Source of the DNA: Planctomycetota bacterium
GTDB taxonomy: Bacteria; Planctomycetota; UBA1135; GCA-002748355
Length of the DNA: 34,955 nucleotides
Assembly: GCA_020426005.1 (NCBI GenBank)
Contig: JAGQQW010000027.1
Location: 1-34,955 of the forward strand
Direction: 5' to 3'
Below, piece after piece: positions 23,771 through 31,692 of the stretch; the first letter of the stretch is position 1; the number at the start of each line of letters is the position of its first letter. A model generated the notes under the pieces. That model did no database searches and was not told the origin of the DNA. It saw nothing but the letters and a program-made list of their open reading frames with translations. The translations under genes and the position numbers were made by a program.

Positions 23771-25837
23771 ATGCTGACCTTCCGCAGAATCACCGGCCGA
23801 CGGATCGTCGCCCGCCGATCGAGCACCGCACGACGCGTCTTCGTCTTGCTTGCCGTCTACGCGTTGCTTGCGTGTCCCCGTGCATTGCACGCAACCGACT
23901 ACTACGTCGATGGATTGCGTGGGCTCGACGTCCCCACGAACGGGACGGCGACACAGCCCTGGCGCACGGTGGCGTATGCGATGGCGCAGGCGCCGGTGCC
24001 GCCTGCGTCGACGACGCACCGGATCCTCGTCGCAGGAGGTCAGGACTACGTCGTCGATACGACCATCGTCCTGCGCGATCGCATCTTCGTCGTCGGCGAT
24101 CAGGGCGCGCGGCCGCGTTTCGTGCCCGGGGGACAGCGGACGATCTTCCGCGTCGGCTCGACGACCACCGCGGACGTGTACGGCGTGGACTCCGTGCTCG
24201 TTGCGGGCGGAGACGTCGCCATCGATGCCGGCACCGTCGCTGGTGCGGCTGCATTGCAATGCATCATCTCCAACAGCGAGTTCCGTGGGCAAACCATCGC
24301 TGCGATTCGTGCGAACTACGTCGGCGGTGATGCTCAGTTCTTCAGCTTGCGCAACGAGTTCGCGTTTACGAGTTCGGGGATCACCGTCGACGCTCGTGGT
24401 CGTGCTCGTATCGACGTGGTCGTGCAGGGATCGACGTTCCTCAACACGTCGAACGAAGCGATCGTCCTCGTGTCCAACACGGTGGCGCGGACAGCCCTCC
24501 TTGCCGACACGAGTCGTTTCGTCTTCTGCAATCGCGCTTTGCGTTGCGATTTCGCGGGAGGGACGCAGCAGCGCGTCTTGCTCGATCACTGCTCGATGCG
24601 AGATTGCTACATCGCGGCGATCGGCCTCGTTGTCCCCGGAAGCGTGGATTTCGAGATGCGCGACAGCAGCATCATGCGCAGTGATGCCGGGATCGTGATC
24701 GCCTCGAGCGAGCCCGGCGGACCGTCGAGGCTGCACTTGTCCAGGAACGTCGTCGATGGCTCCAAGACGACGGGGCTCGATTTCACGATCGACGCGACAT
24801 CCCAGGTGGGGAAGTGGACTGCCACGTTCGAACGCAATCGTTGGCAGGAGTGCGCGACCAATGTCGTCGTGCGTTGCCGGAACCAAGCAACGCTCGCTCT
24901 CGATGCGGACCGCGAGACGAGCGCTCGTAGCAAGGGTGCGGGCATCCGATGCGAGCTCGGCGCCGGAGCGACGTGTGCGTGGACCAATGCGATGGTCGTG
25001 CAGAACAAGGGGCAAGGCGTCGAAGTCGTCGGCAACGGTGCGTTCACGGCATCGTTCTCGACGATCGCGGATCATGCGACTGCCGCGGCATTCGACGCTT
25101 CGAGTGCTTCGAACGTGCGACTCGACCACTGCGTCTTCGACAACACGTTCGCGCCGGAGCTCAAAGCGAGTTCCGGTACGAGTCTCGTTTGGTCGTCGTC
25201 GAAGACCGTGTTGTATCCCGGCACGGGCAACAAGAAGCTCGATCCCGCTCTCGTGCGGCCGCAGTACAAGCTCGCTCCCGGGTCGCCGTGTATCGATGCC
25301 GGGGATCCGAGTCTGCAGAATGGGCCGGCGACCGACTACGAGGGGGATCCGCGCGTCGTGCGCACGACCGCGATGATCGCCGACCTCGGTGCGGACGAGT
25401 TTCGGACCGAGGGCAGCACGCGCACGTTCGGGACACCGGGCTTCGGGGATCGGTCGGGGATTCGTCCCGAGGTCGACCTGCTCATCGACAGCGCGCGCAT
25501 CGGCACCAACGTGCCACTCGGGCTCAAGAACGCTCGAGGTCGGACCGGCGTGCCCGCTCTCGCTGCCATCGTCGTCTTCGGGCTCGGGGAGGCGGCACCG
25601 ATCTACGATTTCGATCCCGTCGGCGGTTCCGGCTCGATGCTCTTCTTCGACCCGCTCGCGTTGCCGACCGTCGTACCCGTGACGACCGGCGGAACCGCGA
25701 TGGACACGCTGCCCGTGCCCAACGTGGCGGGGCTCGTCGGCGGCGTGTTCTCCGCGCAGTGGCTGGTGATCGCGTTGGATGCCAACCTCCAGGGTTACGT
25801 GACGTCGGACGCGATCCGCATCCAGGTCGGTCGCTGA
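23771..25837 (+). CDS. Secreted right-handed parallel beta-helix protein
   Basis: 688 residues, ATG preceded by GGAGG at 23757-23761. An Arg-rich n-region and long hydrophobic core end in ALHA/TDYYVDG, a signal peptide. TDYYVDG...NGTATQPWRTVAYAM is the usual opening of DUF1565/pectate-lyase-like right-handed beta-helix proteins. Residues about 60-520 are a series of short coils with Asn, Asp and hydrophobic ladder positions. The helix ends with SPCIDAGDPSLQNG and DYEGDPRVV...ADLGADEF, a common closing motif, followed by a roughly 130-residue C-terminal beta-sandwich-like domain. It is probably exported and surface-attached or released, binding or cutting polysaccharide. No catalytic residues can be assigned. 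Confidence 0.8.
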   Translation: MLTFRRITGRRIVARRSSTARRVFVLLAVYALLACPRALHATDYYVDGLRGLDVPTNGTATQPWRTVAYAMAQAPVPPASTTHRILVAGGQDYVVDTTIVLRDRIFVVGDQGARPRFVPGGQRTIFRVGSTTTADVYGVDSVLVAGGDVAIDAGTVAGAAALQCIISNSEFRGQTIAAIRANYVGGDAQFFSLRNEFAFTSSGITVDARGRARIDVVVQGSTFLNTSNEAIVLVSNTVARTALLADTSRFVFCNRALRCDFAGGTQQRVLLDHCSMRDCYIAAIGLVVPGSVDFEMRDSSIMRSDAGIVIASSEPGGPSRLHLSRNVVDGSKTTGLDFTIDATSQVGKWTATFERNRWQECATNVVVRCRNQATLALDADRETSARSKGAGIRCELGAGATCAWTNAMVVQNKGQGVEVVGNGAFTASFSTIADHATAAAFDASSASNVRLDHCVFDNTFAPELKASSGTSLVWSSSKTVLYPGTGNKKLDPALVRPQYKLAPGSPCIDAGDPSLQNGPATDYEGDPRVVRTTAMIADLGADEFRTEGSTRTFGTPGFGDRSGIRPEVDLLIDSARIGTNVPLGLKNARGRTGVPALAAIVVFGLGEAAPIYDFDPVGGSGSMLFFDPLALPTVVPVTTGGTAMDTLPVPNVAGLVGGVFSAQWLVIALDANLQGYVTSDAIRIQVGR

Positions 25838-25859
25838 GAGATCGCCTCGTCGGGGGCAC

Positions 25860-25887
25860 TTGACGCCTTTGCTTTGCGTCGTAGAGT
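25860..25887 (+). promoter_or_regulatory. Candidate sigma-70-type promoter of the membrane protein/regulator pair
   Basis: TTGACG (25860-25865), 16 bases, TAGAGT (25882-25887). The expected start point is about 25894, immediately before the ATG at 25895, so the message would be nearly leaderless. A GAGG just before the ATG could be coincidental. Confidence 0.4.
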
Positions 25888-25894
25888 CGAGGTC

Positions 25895-26536
25895 ATGCGA
25901 ATCGAAGACGCGCTCGAGCACCTCGAGACGATTCACGAACAAGTGCTGCGGAGCGAGACCTTTCGCGGGTACCGCGCCGCTTCCGTTGGCGGCACGGGCG
26001 TCCTCGCGGTCGTCGCGGGCGTGTTCCAGAACTATGTGCTCGCACCGAAGAGCGTGGCCGAGTTCATCGGCTACTGGATCACGATCGCCGCCATCGCGTG
26101 CTGCGTGATCGGCTTCGATCTCGCGGTGCAGATCGTGAGGCAGGGACGCAGTGAACGGCGCAGGACTTGGTACGCGTTGAGGCAACTCTTGCCAGCGCTC
26201 TTCGTCGGCGCGGCGCTCACCGCGACCCTCGTGGACACGGTCGTCGCCGATCGACTACCTGCGATCTGGGCGCTGTGCTTCGGTCTCGGAATCGTTGCGT
26301 CGCGTCCCTTCCTGGCCGCGGGGCTCGGGTATGTCGGTTCGTTCTATTTGGCGGTCGGTGCGGCTCTGTTGCTGCCGCCATTCCACGCGACGCTGCCTTC
26401 ACCGATCGTCATGGGGCTCGTCTTCGGTGGTGGGCAGCTCTTCGCTGCAATGTTGTTTCGACGCGGGGAGGCGAACGGCCTCCACGCCAAGAGCAAAGGG
26501 AAGGATCAAGGAGGCTGGATTCGTGGATCGCTCTGA
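25895..26536 (+). CDS. Integral membrane protein of unknown function
   Basis: 213 residues with an N-terminal acidic helix (RIEDALEHLETIHEQVLRSE) and about six hydrophobic helices grouped in pairs, with an Arg-rich loop (RQGRSERRRTWY) near residue 90 and a basic Gly-rich C-tail. No family is recognised with certainty. It is co-transcribed with a winged-helix regulator that starts 14 bases before its stop. Pairs of a small multi-pass membrane protein and a winged-helix repressor are frequent in bacteria, and the regulator usually controls the pair. The direct partner or substrate is unknown. Confidence 0.8.
   Translation: MRIEDALEHLETIHEQVLRSETFRGYRAASVGGTGVLAVVAGVFQNYVLAPKSVAEFIGYWITIAAIACCVIGFDLAVQIVRQGRSERRRTWYALRQLLPALFVGAALTATLVDTVVADRLPAIWALCFGLGIVASRPFLAAGLGYVGSFYLAVGAALLLPPFHATLPSPIVMGLVFGGGQLFAAMLFRRGEANGLHAKSKGKDQGGWIRGSL
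26508..26514 (+). promoter_or_regulatory. Ribosome-binding site fixing the GTG start of the winged-helix regulator
   Basis: AAGGAGG lies eight bases before the GTG at 26523 and inside the end of the membrane-protein gene, fixing an overlapping start. Confidence 0.75.
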
Positions 26537-26927
26537 CAAGAAGCCCGCAACGCGTCGCATTTTGGACGATGGCGCGCCACACGCGTATCCAGGACTCGAT
26601 CGCGTGCTGCACGAGAAGGCGCGTCTGGGAATTACCGTCGCGCTCTTGAATCGGCCCGACGGCGTGTTGTTCCCGGAGCTTCGAAAACTCTGCGAACTCA
26701 CCGACGGCAACCTGAGCCGACACCTGTCGCTCTTGCAGGAGAAGGGCATCGTCGAGATCTGGAAACGCCAGGAGGGTGGACGCACGGCGACGCTCCTGCG
26801 CCTGTCACCCGAAGGGCGCAAACAGCTGCTCGTCTACTTCGAGGAGTTGGACCGAGTGCTCACCGATGCGCGGTCGGCACAACGTCAGGATGCCTCGGAC
26901 CTCGACGCGGGTTGGTCCCCAGCCTGA
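26523..26927 (+). CDS. Winged-helix transcriptional regulator (MarR/HTH_34-like)
   Basis: 134 residues. A variable N-terminus (VDRSDKKPATRR...) precedes a compact winged helix: VLHEKARLGITVALL, then FPELRKLCELTDGNLSRHLSLLQEKGIVEIWKR (recognition helix in GNLSRHLSLL), then the wing GGRTATLLRLSPEGRKQL and a C-terminal dimerisation helix. This is the fold of small DNA-binding repressors that respond to membrane or metabolic state. The GTG start overlaps the preceding membrane-protein gene by 14 bases and has a strong ribosome-binding site. A CTTTG-N5-CAAAG dyad lies 37 bases downstream of its stop and is a possible operator. Confidence 0.85.
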   Translation: MDRSDKKPATRRILDDGAPHAYPGLDRVLHEKARLGITVALLNRPDGVLFPELRKLCELTDGNLSRHLSLLQEKGIVEIWKRQEGGRTATLLRLSPEGRKQLLVYFEELDRVLTDARSAQRQDASDLDAGWSPA

Positions 26928-26963
26928 AGAGGCGTGCGAAGGAACCGTTTTTTTGCCATGAAA

Positions 26964-26978
26964 CTTTGCAATACAAAG
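26964..26978. promoter_or_regulatory. Dyad CTTTG-N5-CAAAG upstream of ispH
   Basis: A perfect inverted repeat CTTTG (26964-26968) and CAAAG (26974-26978) sits in an A/T-rich island (26948-26980) within otherwise GC-rich DNA, between the regulator gene and ispH. TACAAA (26972-26977) inside it could be a -10 element, so a protein bound here would block transcription of ispH. The dyad spacing suits a winged-helix dimer. Confidence 0.5.
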
Positions 26979-27016
26979 GCTTGTCCTGGCAAGCCCTGGA
27001 GGACGACAGAAGCAAC

Positions 27017-27874
27017 ATGGACGTGATCCGAGCAAGTGCGATGGGAATGTGTTTCGGAGTCCTCGATGCTCTCGAAGTCGCGCGCACGAGCGACGCGCCT
27101 GAGGAGACGACCGTCTTCGGAGAACTCGTGCACAACGAGGCCGTGCTCTCCGAGCTCGAAGCCCGTGGGTTCGAGTCGCTCGACGAAGTCGAACGGGAGG
27201 GCGCACTCGATCGGATCCGGACCAAGCGTGTGCTCGTCACGGCACACGGAATCGCGGATCGAGAGCGCGAACGGCTCGTCCGTCGTGGCCATGAACTCAT
27301 CGACACGACTTGTCCGCTGGTTCGTCGTGCGCATGCGGCAGCCCTCGCGCTCGAACGGGAAGGACGTCATGTCATCGTTCTCGGCCGCATGGGGCATGTC
27401 GAAGTGCGCGGGCTCGTCGGGGATCTGGAGTCCTTCACGATCGTGCAGACCGAGGACGACGTGAGCGACTTCGGCTTTGCAGCTCTCGGCATCGTGTGTC
27501 AGACGACTCTGCTCGAAGAGCGGATGCGGGGGCTCATCGCCTCGATCGAGCTCGCCAATCCCCACGCGGACATCGTGATTCGGGACACGATTTGCGAGCC
27601 GACCAAAGAGCGACAGCGCGCACTTCGAGATTTGATCTCTCGGGTCGAGGCAATCGTCGTGGTGGGTGGAGCCCATTCCAACAACACACAACAGCTCGTG
27701 ACGACGTGCCGTGCGGCAGGTCGCGTGGCCTTGCGTGTCGCGAGTGCCGACGAACTCGACTTCGAGCTGCTCGCCAATTACGACACTGTCGGGCTGACCG
27801 CGGGCACGTCGACGCCGGAATCGACGATCGATGCGGTCGAGGCCGCGCTCCGGTCGTCTCGCGTCCACTGCTGA
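27017..27874 (+). CDS. ispH: 4-hydroxy-3-methylbut-2-enyl diphosphate reductase, divergent
   Basis: Last enzyme of the MEP isoprenoid pathway, a [4Fe-4S] enzyme that yields IPP and DMAPP. 285 residues from the ATG at 27017, shorter than E. coli IspH (316). The cluster cysteines are Cys12 in MGMCFGV, the Cys in DTTCPLV and the Cys in DTICEPT. Other site residues are His in GELVHNEAV, His and Glu in GHVEVRG (usually GHPEVEG), and NNTQQL where most have NSxRL. An upstream in-frame extension (from 26912) overlaps the regulator gene and is not supported. Differences in several motifs suggest a divergent or second copy. If so, a different IspH would be the housekeeping enzyme. An A/T-rich dyad precedes it. 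Confidence 0.88.
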   Translation: MDVIRASAMGMCFGVLDALEVARTSDAPEETTVFGELVHNEAVLSELEARGFESLDEVEREGALDRIRTKRVLVTAHGIADRERERLVRRGHELIDTTCPLVRRAHAAALALEREGRHVIVLGRMGHVEVRGLVGDLESFTIVQTEDDVSDFGFAALGIVCQTTLLEERMRGLIASIELANPHADIVIRDTICEPTKERQRALRDLISRVEAIVVVGGAHSNNTQQLVTTCRAAGRVALRVASADELDFELLANYDTVGLTAGTSTPESTIDAVEAALRSSRVHC

Positions 27875-28003
27875 AGACCCTGCGGACAATCCTGCGCGGA
27901 GCTCTTGTGCGAGCACGTCCGATGGTCCACTACGGCGGCCAGATTCCGTCTTGGAATCGCTCACTCATCCCGATAGATCCATTTCACGGGCCGTCCGCGC
28001 GTT

Positions 28004-28030
28004 CCATTCGTATGGGCGTTACGTTCGTAA
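28004..28030. promoter_or_regulatory. Paired dyads upstream of the DUF2059 gene
   Basis: CCAT-N4-ATGG (28004-28015) and TTACG-N2-CGTAA (28019-28030) lie together, and the hexamer TTCGTA occurs twice 17 bases apart (28007 and 28024). This could be an operator region for the gene starting at 28063. No promoter hexamers could be assigned with confidence in the 188-base gap. Confidence 0.3.
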
Positions 28031-28062
28031 GGCTCGAGTTCCCATTCCAGGACCAAAGACCG

Positions 28063-28563
28063 ATGAAACTCATTTCGCTCGCCGCCGCTTGCTCGGCACT
28101 CTTCGCCCTCGCTTCCTTCGGCCCCACGTTGCAGGACGGCGGAGCTGACGGCATCCGTACCCAGGACACCGCTCAGGGAGGCGCTTCCGAAGAAGGTCAA
28201 GCCAATCCGCTCGAGTTGCAGGTGCGCAAGCTCATGAAGCTCACCGGCGCTGCCGAGATGGGCAAAGAGGTCATGGACCAGATGATGGATCAGTTCGACA
28301 AGATGGGTGCCATGCTGCCCGCGGGCTTCGCGGAGAAGTTCAAGGAGCTGGCAAAGCCCGAGCAACTCGTCGAGATGGTCGTTCCTCTCTACGTCAAGCA
28401 CCTCGACAAGGAGACGCTTGCTGCCGCGATCGAGTTCTACGAGTCGGACAAGGGCAAGAAGTTCGCGACCGCTCAGCGATTGATCACGCGCGATTCGACC
28501 ACTGCGGGTCAGGAGTGGGGCAAGAAGCTCGGCATGCGCGTCATGCAAGAGCTGCAGCGCTGA
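28063..28563 (+). CDS. Exported DUF2059-family protein
   Basis: 166 residues. Signal peptide MKLISLAAACSALFALAS with cleavage around residue 20, then a Gly/Gln-rich linker, then a helical DUF2059 domain: VRKLMKLTGAAEMGKEVMDQMMDQF, PAGFAEKFKEL, and the family's most conserved part VVPLYVKHLDKETLAAAIEFYESDKGKKF (split here at about residues 100-130). DUF2059 proteins are periplasmic, helical and of unknown function. Same strand as ispH but 188 bases away, so probably an independent unit. Confidence 0.85.
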   Translation: MKLISLAAACSALFALASFGPTLQDGGADGIRTQDTAQGGASEEGQANPLELQVRKLMKLTGAAEMGKEVMDQMMDQFDKMGAMLPAGFAEKFKELAKPEQLVEMVVPLYVKHLDKETLAAAIEFYESDKGKKFATAQRLITRDSTTAGQEWGKKLGMRVMQELQR

Positions 28564-28630
28564 GCGCAGCGGCCTGTCCGAAGTGGGGATAACCTGCCGA
28601 GCAAGTTGTTCCCGCGTTCGTTCCTCGGTG

Positions 28631-29461
28631 TCAGAACCGTAGCTCGAGACCGAAGTAGAAGCCTTCGAGCTTGGCATCGAACTCGTAGTCGAGCCCGTCC
28701 TGCCCGCCCGCGAATGGCAGGTCATAGCGGCGCCACGACGCGAACGCGCGCACGTCGCGCGTGAGGTCGTATGCGACGGACAGTTCGAGGTCGACGAGCT
28801 TGCCGTCGATGTTGCGCCAGTGTCCGTCGCTGTACCCCAGATCCAGGCGTCCTCTCAATCGGCGCCACGATGCGTCGGCGCGTGCTCGCAAGATCGGCAT
28901 GCCATCGTCCTGCATGGCCAAGTGCTGATTGCGCGGCGTCGTCGCGGACGTTGCCTTGGCGTCGAACGTCATCGTGTTGTGGTGGATACCGATGCCGGCC
29001 CCGAGGTCGATCGTGAGTTTGTCGACCGGTTCGAAGTCGAAGAGGCGCACGATGTACTCGAGAGTCCACTGCTCGAATTCGAGCTCGGACTCGATTGCAT
29101 CGTCCTTGACCAAGGCACCGAAGTCGTTCTGCAAGACCGCTTGCGTGTCGAAGGAGCGCTCCGCGAAGTGGAGATAGCCGAACTCGACGCCGGCGAACGA
29201 GTCGCCGTAGCCGATCGTGCCGCCGAGCGCCGTATCGCGATCGGCGACGTTGAGGCCATGCCGCAGGTCGTTCGTGCCGTTGGCGGTCTTGCCTGACGCG
29301 ACGCTGCCGCTCTCCATTTTCGCGGTGCCATTCATGACGAGGGAGCCATAAACGGGCGCAAGCGTGACGTGCGTCTTCTCGGGGAACGCGACGACTCCAC
29401 ACGAGGCGAGCACGGTCCCGAGCACCGCGGCGAGCGCAACGAGGCGTGGAGAGACGCTCAC
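28631..29461 (-). CDS. Lipoprotein with outer-membrane beta-barrel-like sequence
   Basis: 276 residues from a GTG that overlaps the upstream stop (GTGA). Signal ending in the lipobox TVLASC (Cys21). The mature part is beta-prone with alternating aromatic residues, Gly-rich turns and a C-terminal ...GLELRF with a terminal Phe, as in outer-membrane barrel proteins. A lipobox and a barrel-type C-terminus in one protein is unusual. The fold could be an 8- to 10-stranded barrel (OmpA/OmpW size) that is lipid-anchored as well. No family is recognised. Last gene of a three-gene coupled operon. Confidence 0.7.
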   Translation of the reverse strand: MSVSPRLVALAAVLGTVLASCGVVAFPEKTHVTLAPVYGSLVMNGTAKMESGSVASGKTANGTNDLRHGLNVADRDTALGGTIGYGDSFAGVEFGYLHFAERSFDTQAVLQNDFGALVKDDAIESELEFEQWTLEYIVRLFDFEPVDKLTIDLGAGIGIHHNTMTFDAKATSATTPRNQHLAMQDDGMPILRARADASWRRLRGRLDLGYSDGHWRNIDGKLVDLELSVAYDLTRDVRAFASWRRYDLPFAGGQDGLDYEFDAKLEGFYFGLELRF

Positions 29462-30711
29462 CGGTCGGGGTAGGTTTCGAGGACCCATTCCTTCCACTTC
29501 TCTTCGAGCATCGGTGGGCTCACCGAGTACGCGTCGCGCAAGCCTTGACGCTGGAGATTGAGGACTTCCTTGGCTGTTGCGAGACCGGTCTTGGGATCGA
29601 TGTAGCCCTTCACCGTGTTCATGTACTGGCCCCACTTCTCGTTGCCCTGCGCCATCATCCAATCGATGACGGACCAGCACTTGACGTGGTCGTACTTGGT
29701 GAGCTGGCCATAGTCCCGTAGCCCGATGAGTTCGGACACGGGGCGCGTGTTCTTGTTGTCGAGCCACTGTCGAACCTTCGGTCTCCACTTGCCCGTGTTG
29801 AGCATCTTCGCGCGAGCGGACTCGTTCTGGTCGAAGTCGAGAGCGCGTTCTTCGTCGACTTCCTTGGCCCACCAGTGTGCGGACCCTTCGCAGAACCAGA
29901 CGGGCAAATCGTACGAATAGAATCGATACCCCGAGATCAAGTTGTGCACGACGTTCCACACGATGTGGCAGTGCAGAGACGTGTCGTGCTTGAGTCGACC
30001 GTCTTCGAGTTCGGTGGACGTCACGATGATGAGGGAGCCGACCGTCTTGAAGTTCCAGCGCTGTGCGAACGCCTGCTGGCGCCCGATGAAGAGCGTCAGA
30101 TAGCGCGTGAAGTCACTCTGCTTCTCGAACATGAGAACGAGGTACTTTCCGTTCTGCCCGAGGTAGGGGCCTTGGCCCCAATACTTGCCGTCGGGCATGA
30201 GCGTGTCCGGCTCTTTCGGGAACGACGCCTCGGTCACGCATGCGCGTTCCATGAACTTGTCGTACGTTTCCTCGCAGCGTTGCGCGAAGAGATGCACGCG
30301 CAACCACGGATCGAGCCGGCGTGTCCGGACATTGACGTTCGGTAGCTTCTTCGCAAGACGTTCGAGTTCGCCTTCGATCTTCACTTTGATCTTGCGGTCC
30401 GACGCCGGGATCGGGAACGCGGGAAGCGTCGAACCGATGCGGAAGTGCGCCGTCTCGATCCAGCGAATCTTGGCTGCACCGAGCTCTTCTTCGATCTTCT
30501 CGGTCGAGACTTCGGCGCCGGCGAGTTCGCCGTACGGCATCGGATGAAAGCGCACGATGCCCGCGCGCTTCATCGCTTCTGGGTCGTTCTTCGTGTATGG
30601 GTCGATGCGCCACTTCTCGAGCTTTTGCGCGCGTGCACCCGGTGCACCGAGCGACATCACCGCCACGACGATGCTCATCGACTGCAGTAGGTTGCGAGCG
30701 AGCCTACTCAT
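29458..30711 (-). CDS. Exported gluzincin-like protein with degenerate zinc motif
   Basis: 417 residues. Signal peptide ends near GARAQ/KLEKW. In the second half the arrangement TSLHCHIVWNVVHNL (about 245-258) followed by LPVWFCEGSAHWW (269-281) resembles the HExxH...W(L/F)xEG pattern of DUF1570-type metallopeptidase-like proteins. The first His and the Glu of HExxH are replaced by Trp252 and Asn253, while His256 and Glu275 remain. It therefore looks like a peptidase fold that has lost its catalytic base, possibly a binding or scaffolding protein. It starts at ATG 30711, overlapping the preceding gene's stop as ATGA, and its own stop overlaps the next start (GTGA). Confidence 0.7.
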   Translation of the reverse strand: MSRLARNLLQSMSIVVAVMSLGAPGARAQKLEKWRIDPYTKNDPEAMKRAGIVRFHPMPYGELAGAEVSTEKIEEELGAAKIRWIETAHFRIGSTLPAFPIPASDRKIKVKIEGELERLAKKLPNVNVRTRRLDPWLRVHLFAQRCEETYDKFMERACVTEASFPKEPDTLMPDGKYWGQGPYLGQNGKYLVLMFEKQSDFTRYLTLFIGRQQAFAQRWNFKTVGSLIIVTSTELEDGRLKHDTSLHCHIVWNVVHNLISGYRFYSYDLPVWFCEGSAHWWAKEVDEERALDFDQNESARAKMLNTGKWRPKVRQWLDNKNTRPVSELIGLRDYGQLTKYDHVKCWSVIDWMMAQGNEKWGQYMNTVKGYIDPKTGLATAKEVLNLQRQGLRDAYSVSPPMLEEKWKEWVLETYPDR

Positions 30712-31655
30712 GTACCTACCCTCGCCTTCCACTTCTTGATTTCTTCGATCGCTTGGAAGACCGATAGCTTTCGGAACGGTGGATCACCATCCATGATGCC
30801 TCGGAGCGCATTGACGGCTTCGGCGCGGATCAGGTGCTCTTTCGCATCGAGCAGTGGTGCGATCGCGCGCACGCAGTCTTTCGTTCCCGCGCTGTGCAAC
30901 AGTCGCAGCGTCGCGATGCGATCCGCGATTTCCCCCTCGGCGAGGTGGTTCACGAGCCATTTGGTGGACGTTTCGCTCTTGAGTTTCGGCAGAGCTTCGC
31001 GGATCTGGTAGTTCTTCTCCTCCCACGAGTCGCGTGCGAGCAGGAGCAGAGGGTGCAGAGCGCGCTCGTCGCCGAGCATCGCGAGGGCGTACGTCGCCGT
31101 TTCACGGATCGCGGGATCGCCGTGCACGAGACCTTTCGCGAACAACTCCCCGTGACCCTCGACGCCAAAGCGTTTGATCGTCGAGATGATGTAGGCATCG
31201 CGCACTTCGTCCGTGCCGGTCCATTCGGCTTCGAGCAGCGGGACGTATTGCTTTTCCATGAATCCATCGAGGATCTTCGTGAGTTCGGCTACGAGTTCAG
31301 GCTTCTGGCCGTGCTTGAGTGCGTCGAGCAACACGGGCGCGCAGCCGGCTCCGTAGCCGACGATCGTCGCCTTGGCCTTCTCGCGCGTCTTTTCGTTCTT
31401 GTGCACGAGTTGAGGGATCTTGTCCTTCGTAATGCTCAAACGAACCGGCTTGATCGCCGGCCAGGTCACTTTCTCGGGCTCGTTGGTCTTCTGCTTCGGG
31501 TCGTCCTGCTTCGGCGTCTCGGTATCTTGACCTGCCCTGTCGATTGGTCCGGCCTTCTCGGTTTGTCCGGGATCCTTGCCGGAGTCTTGTGAAAGGCCAG
31601 GGCAGGCGAGGCATGCCGTGAAGAGGGCGAAGCGCAGCGTCTTCGTCGAATTCAT
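30708..31655 (-). CDS. Exported HEAT-repeat protein
   Basis: 315 residues. Signal peptide MNSTKTLRFALFTACLACPGLSQ, with AAGGA a few bases before the ATG. A Lys/Asp/Thr/Pro-rich linker (about 25-65) is followed by roughly 240 residues of helical repeats with the HEAT/PBS-lyase pattern: AIRETATYALAMLGDERALHPLL, IRAEAVNALRG and similar (segments quoted only in part). HEAT repeats form a curved solenoid for protein-protein contact. It is the first gene of a three-gene operon of exported proteins joined by 4-base overlaps, so it may scaffold the downstream pseudo-peptidase. The longer upstream frame to 31751 lacks a start with signal features. Confidence 0.85.
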   Translation of the reverse strand: MNSTKTLRFALFTACLACPGLSQDSGKDPGQTEKAGPIDRAGQDTETPKQDDPKQKTNEPEKVTWPAIKPVRLSITKDKIPQLVHKNEKTREKAKATIVGYGAGCAPVLLDALKHGQKPELVAELTKILDGFMEKQYVPLLEAEWTGTDEVRDAYIISTIKRFGVEGHGELFAKGLVHGDPAIRETATYALAMLGDERALHPLLLLARDSWEEKNYQIREALPKLKSETSTKWLVNHLAEGEIADRIATLRLLHSAGTKDCVRAIAPLLDAKEHLIRAEAVNALRGIMDGDPPFRKLSVFQAIEEIKKWKARVGT

Positions 31656-31692
31656 GTGTCCTTCGGTCGGTCGTGGGTTGGTCGGTCTTCGC

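Noticed and set aside
23750..26185. 811-residue minus-strand open frame over the beta-helix gene
   Set aside because: Arg/Asp-rich, no hydrophobic core pattern; the opposite strand has a signal peptide, a ribosome-binding site and family motifs.
26908..26954. GGTTGG/CCAGCC stem followed by a T7 run as an intrinsic terminator of the regulator gene
   Set aside because: The stem lies within the end of the gene and the T-run is about 25 bases further on, too far to act together.
26912..27016. N-terminal extension of IspH
   Set aside because: It would overlap the regulator gene and the A/T-rich dyad, and the family N-terminus (Cys12) fits the ATG at 27017.
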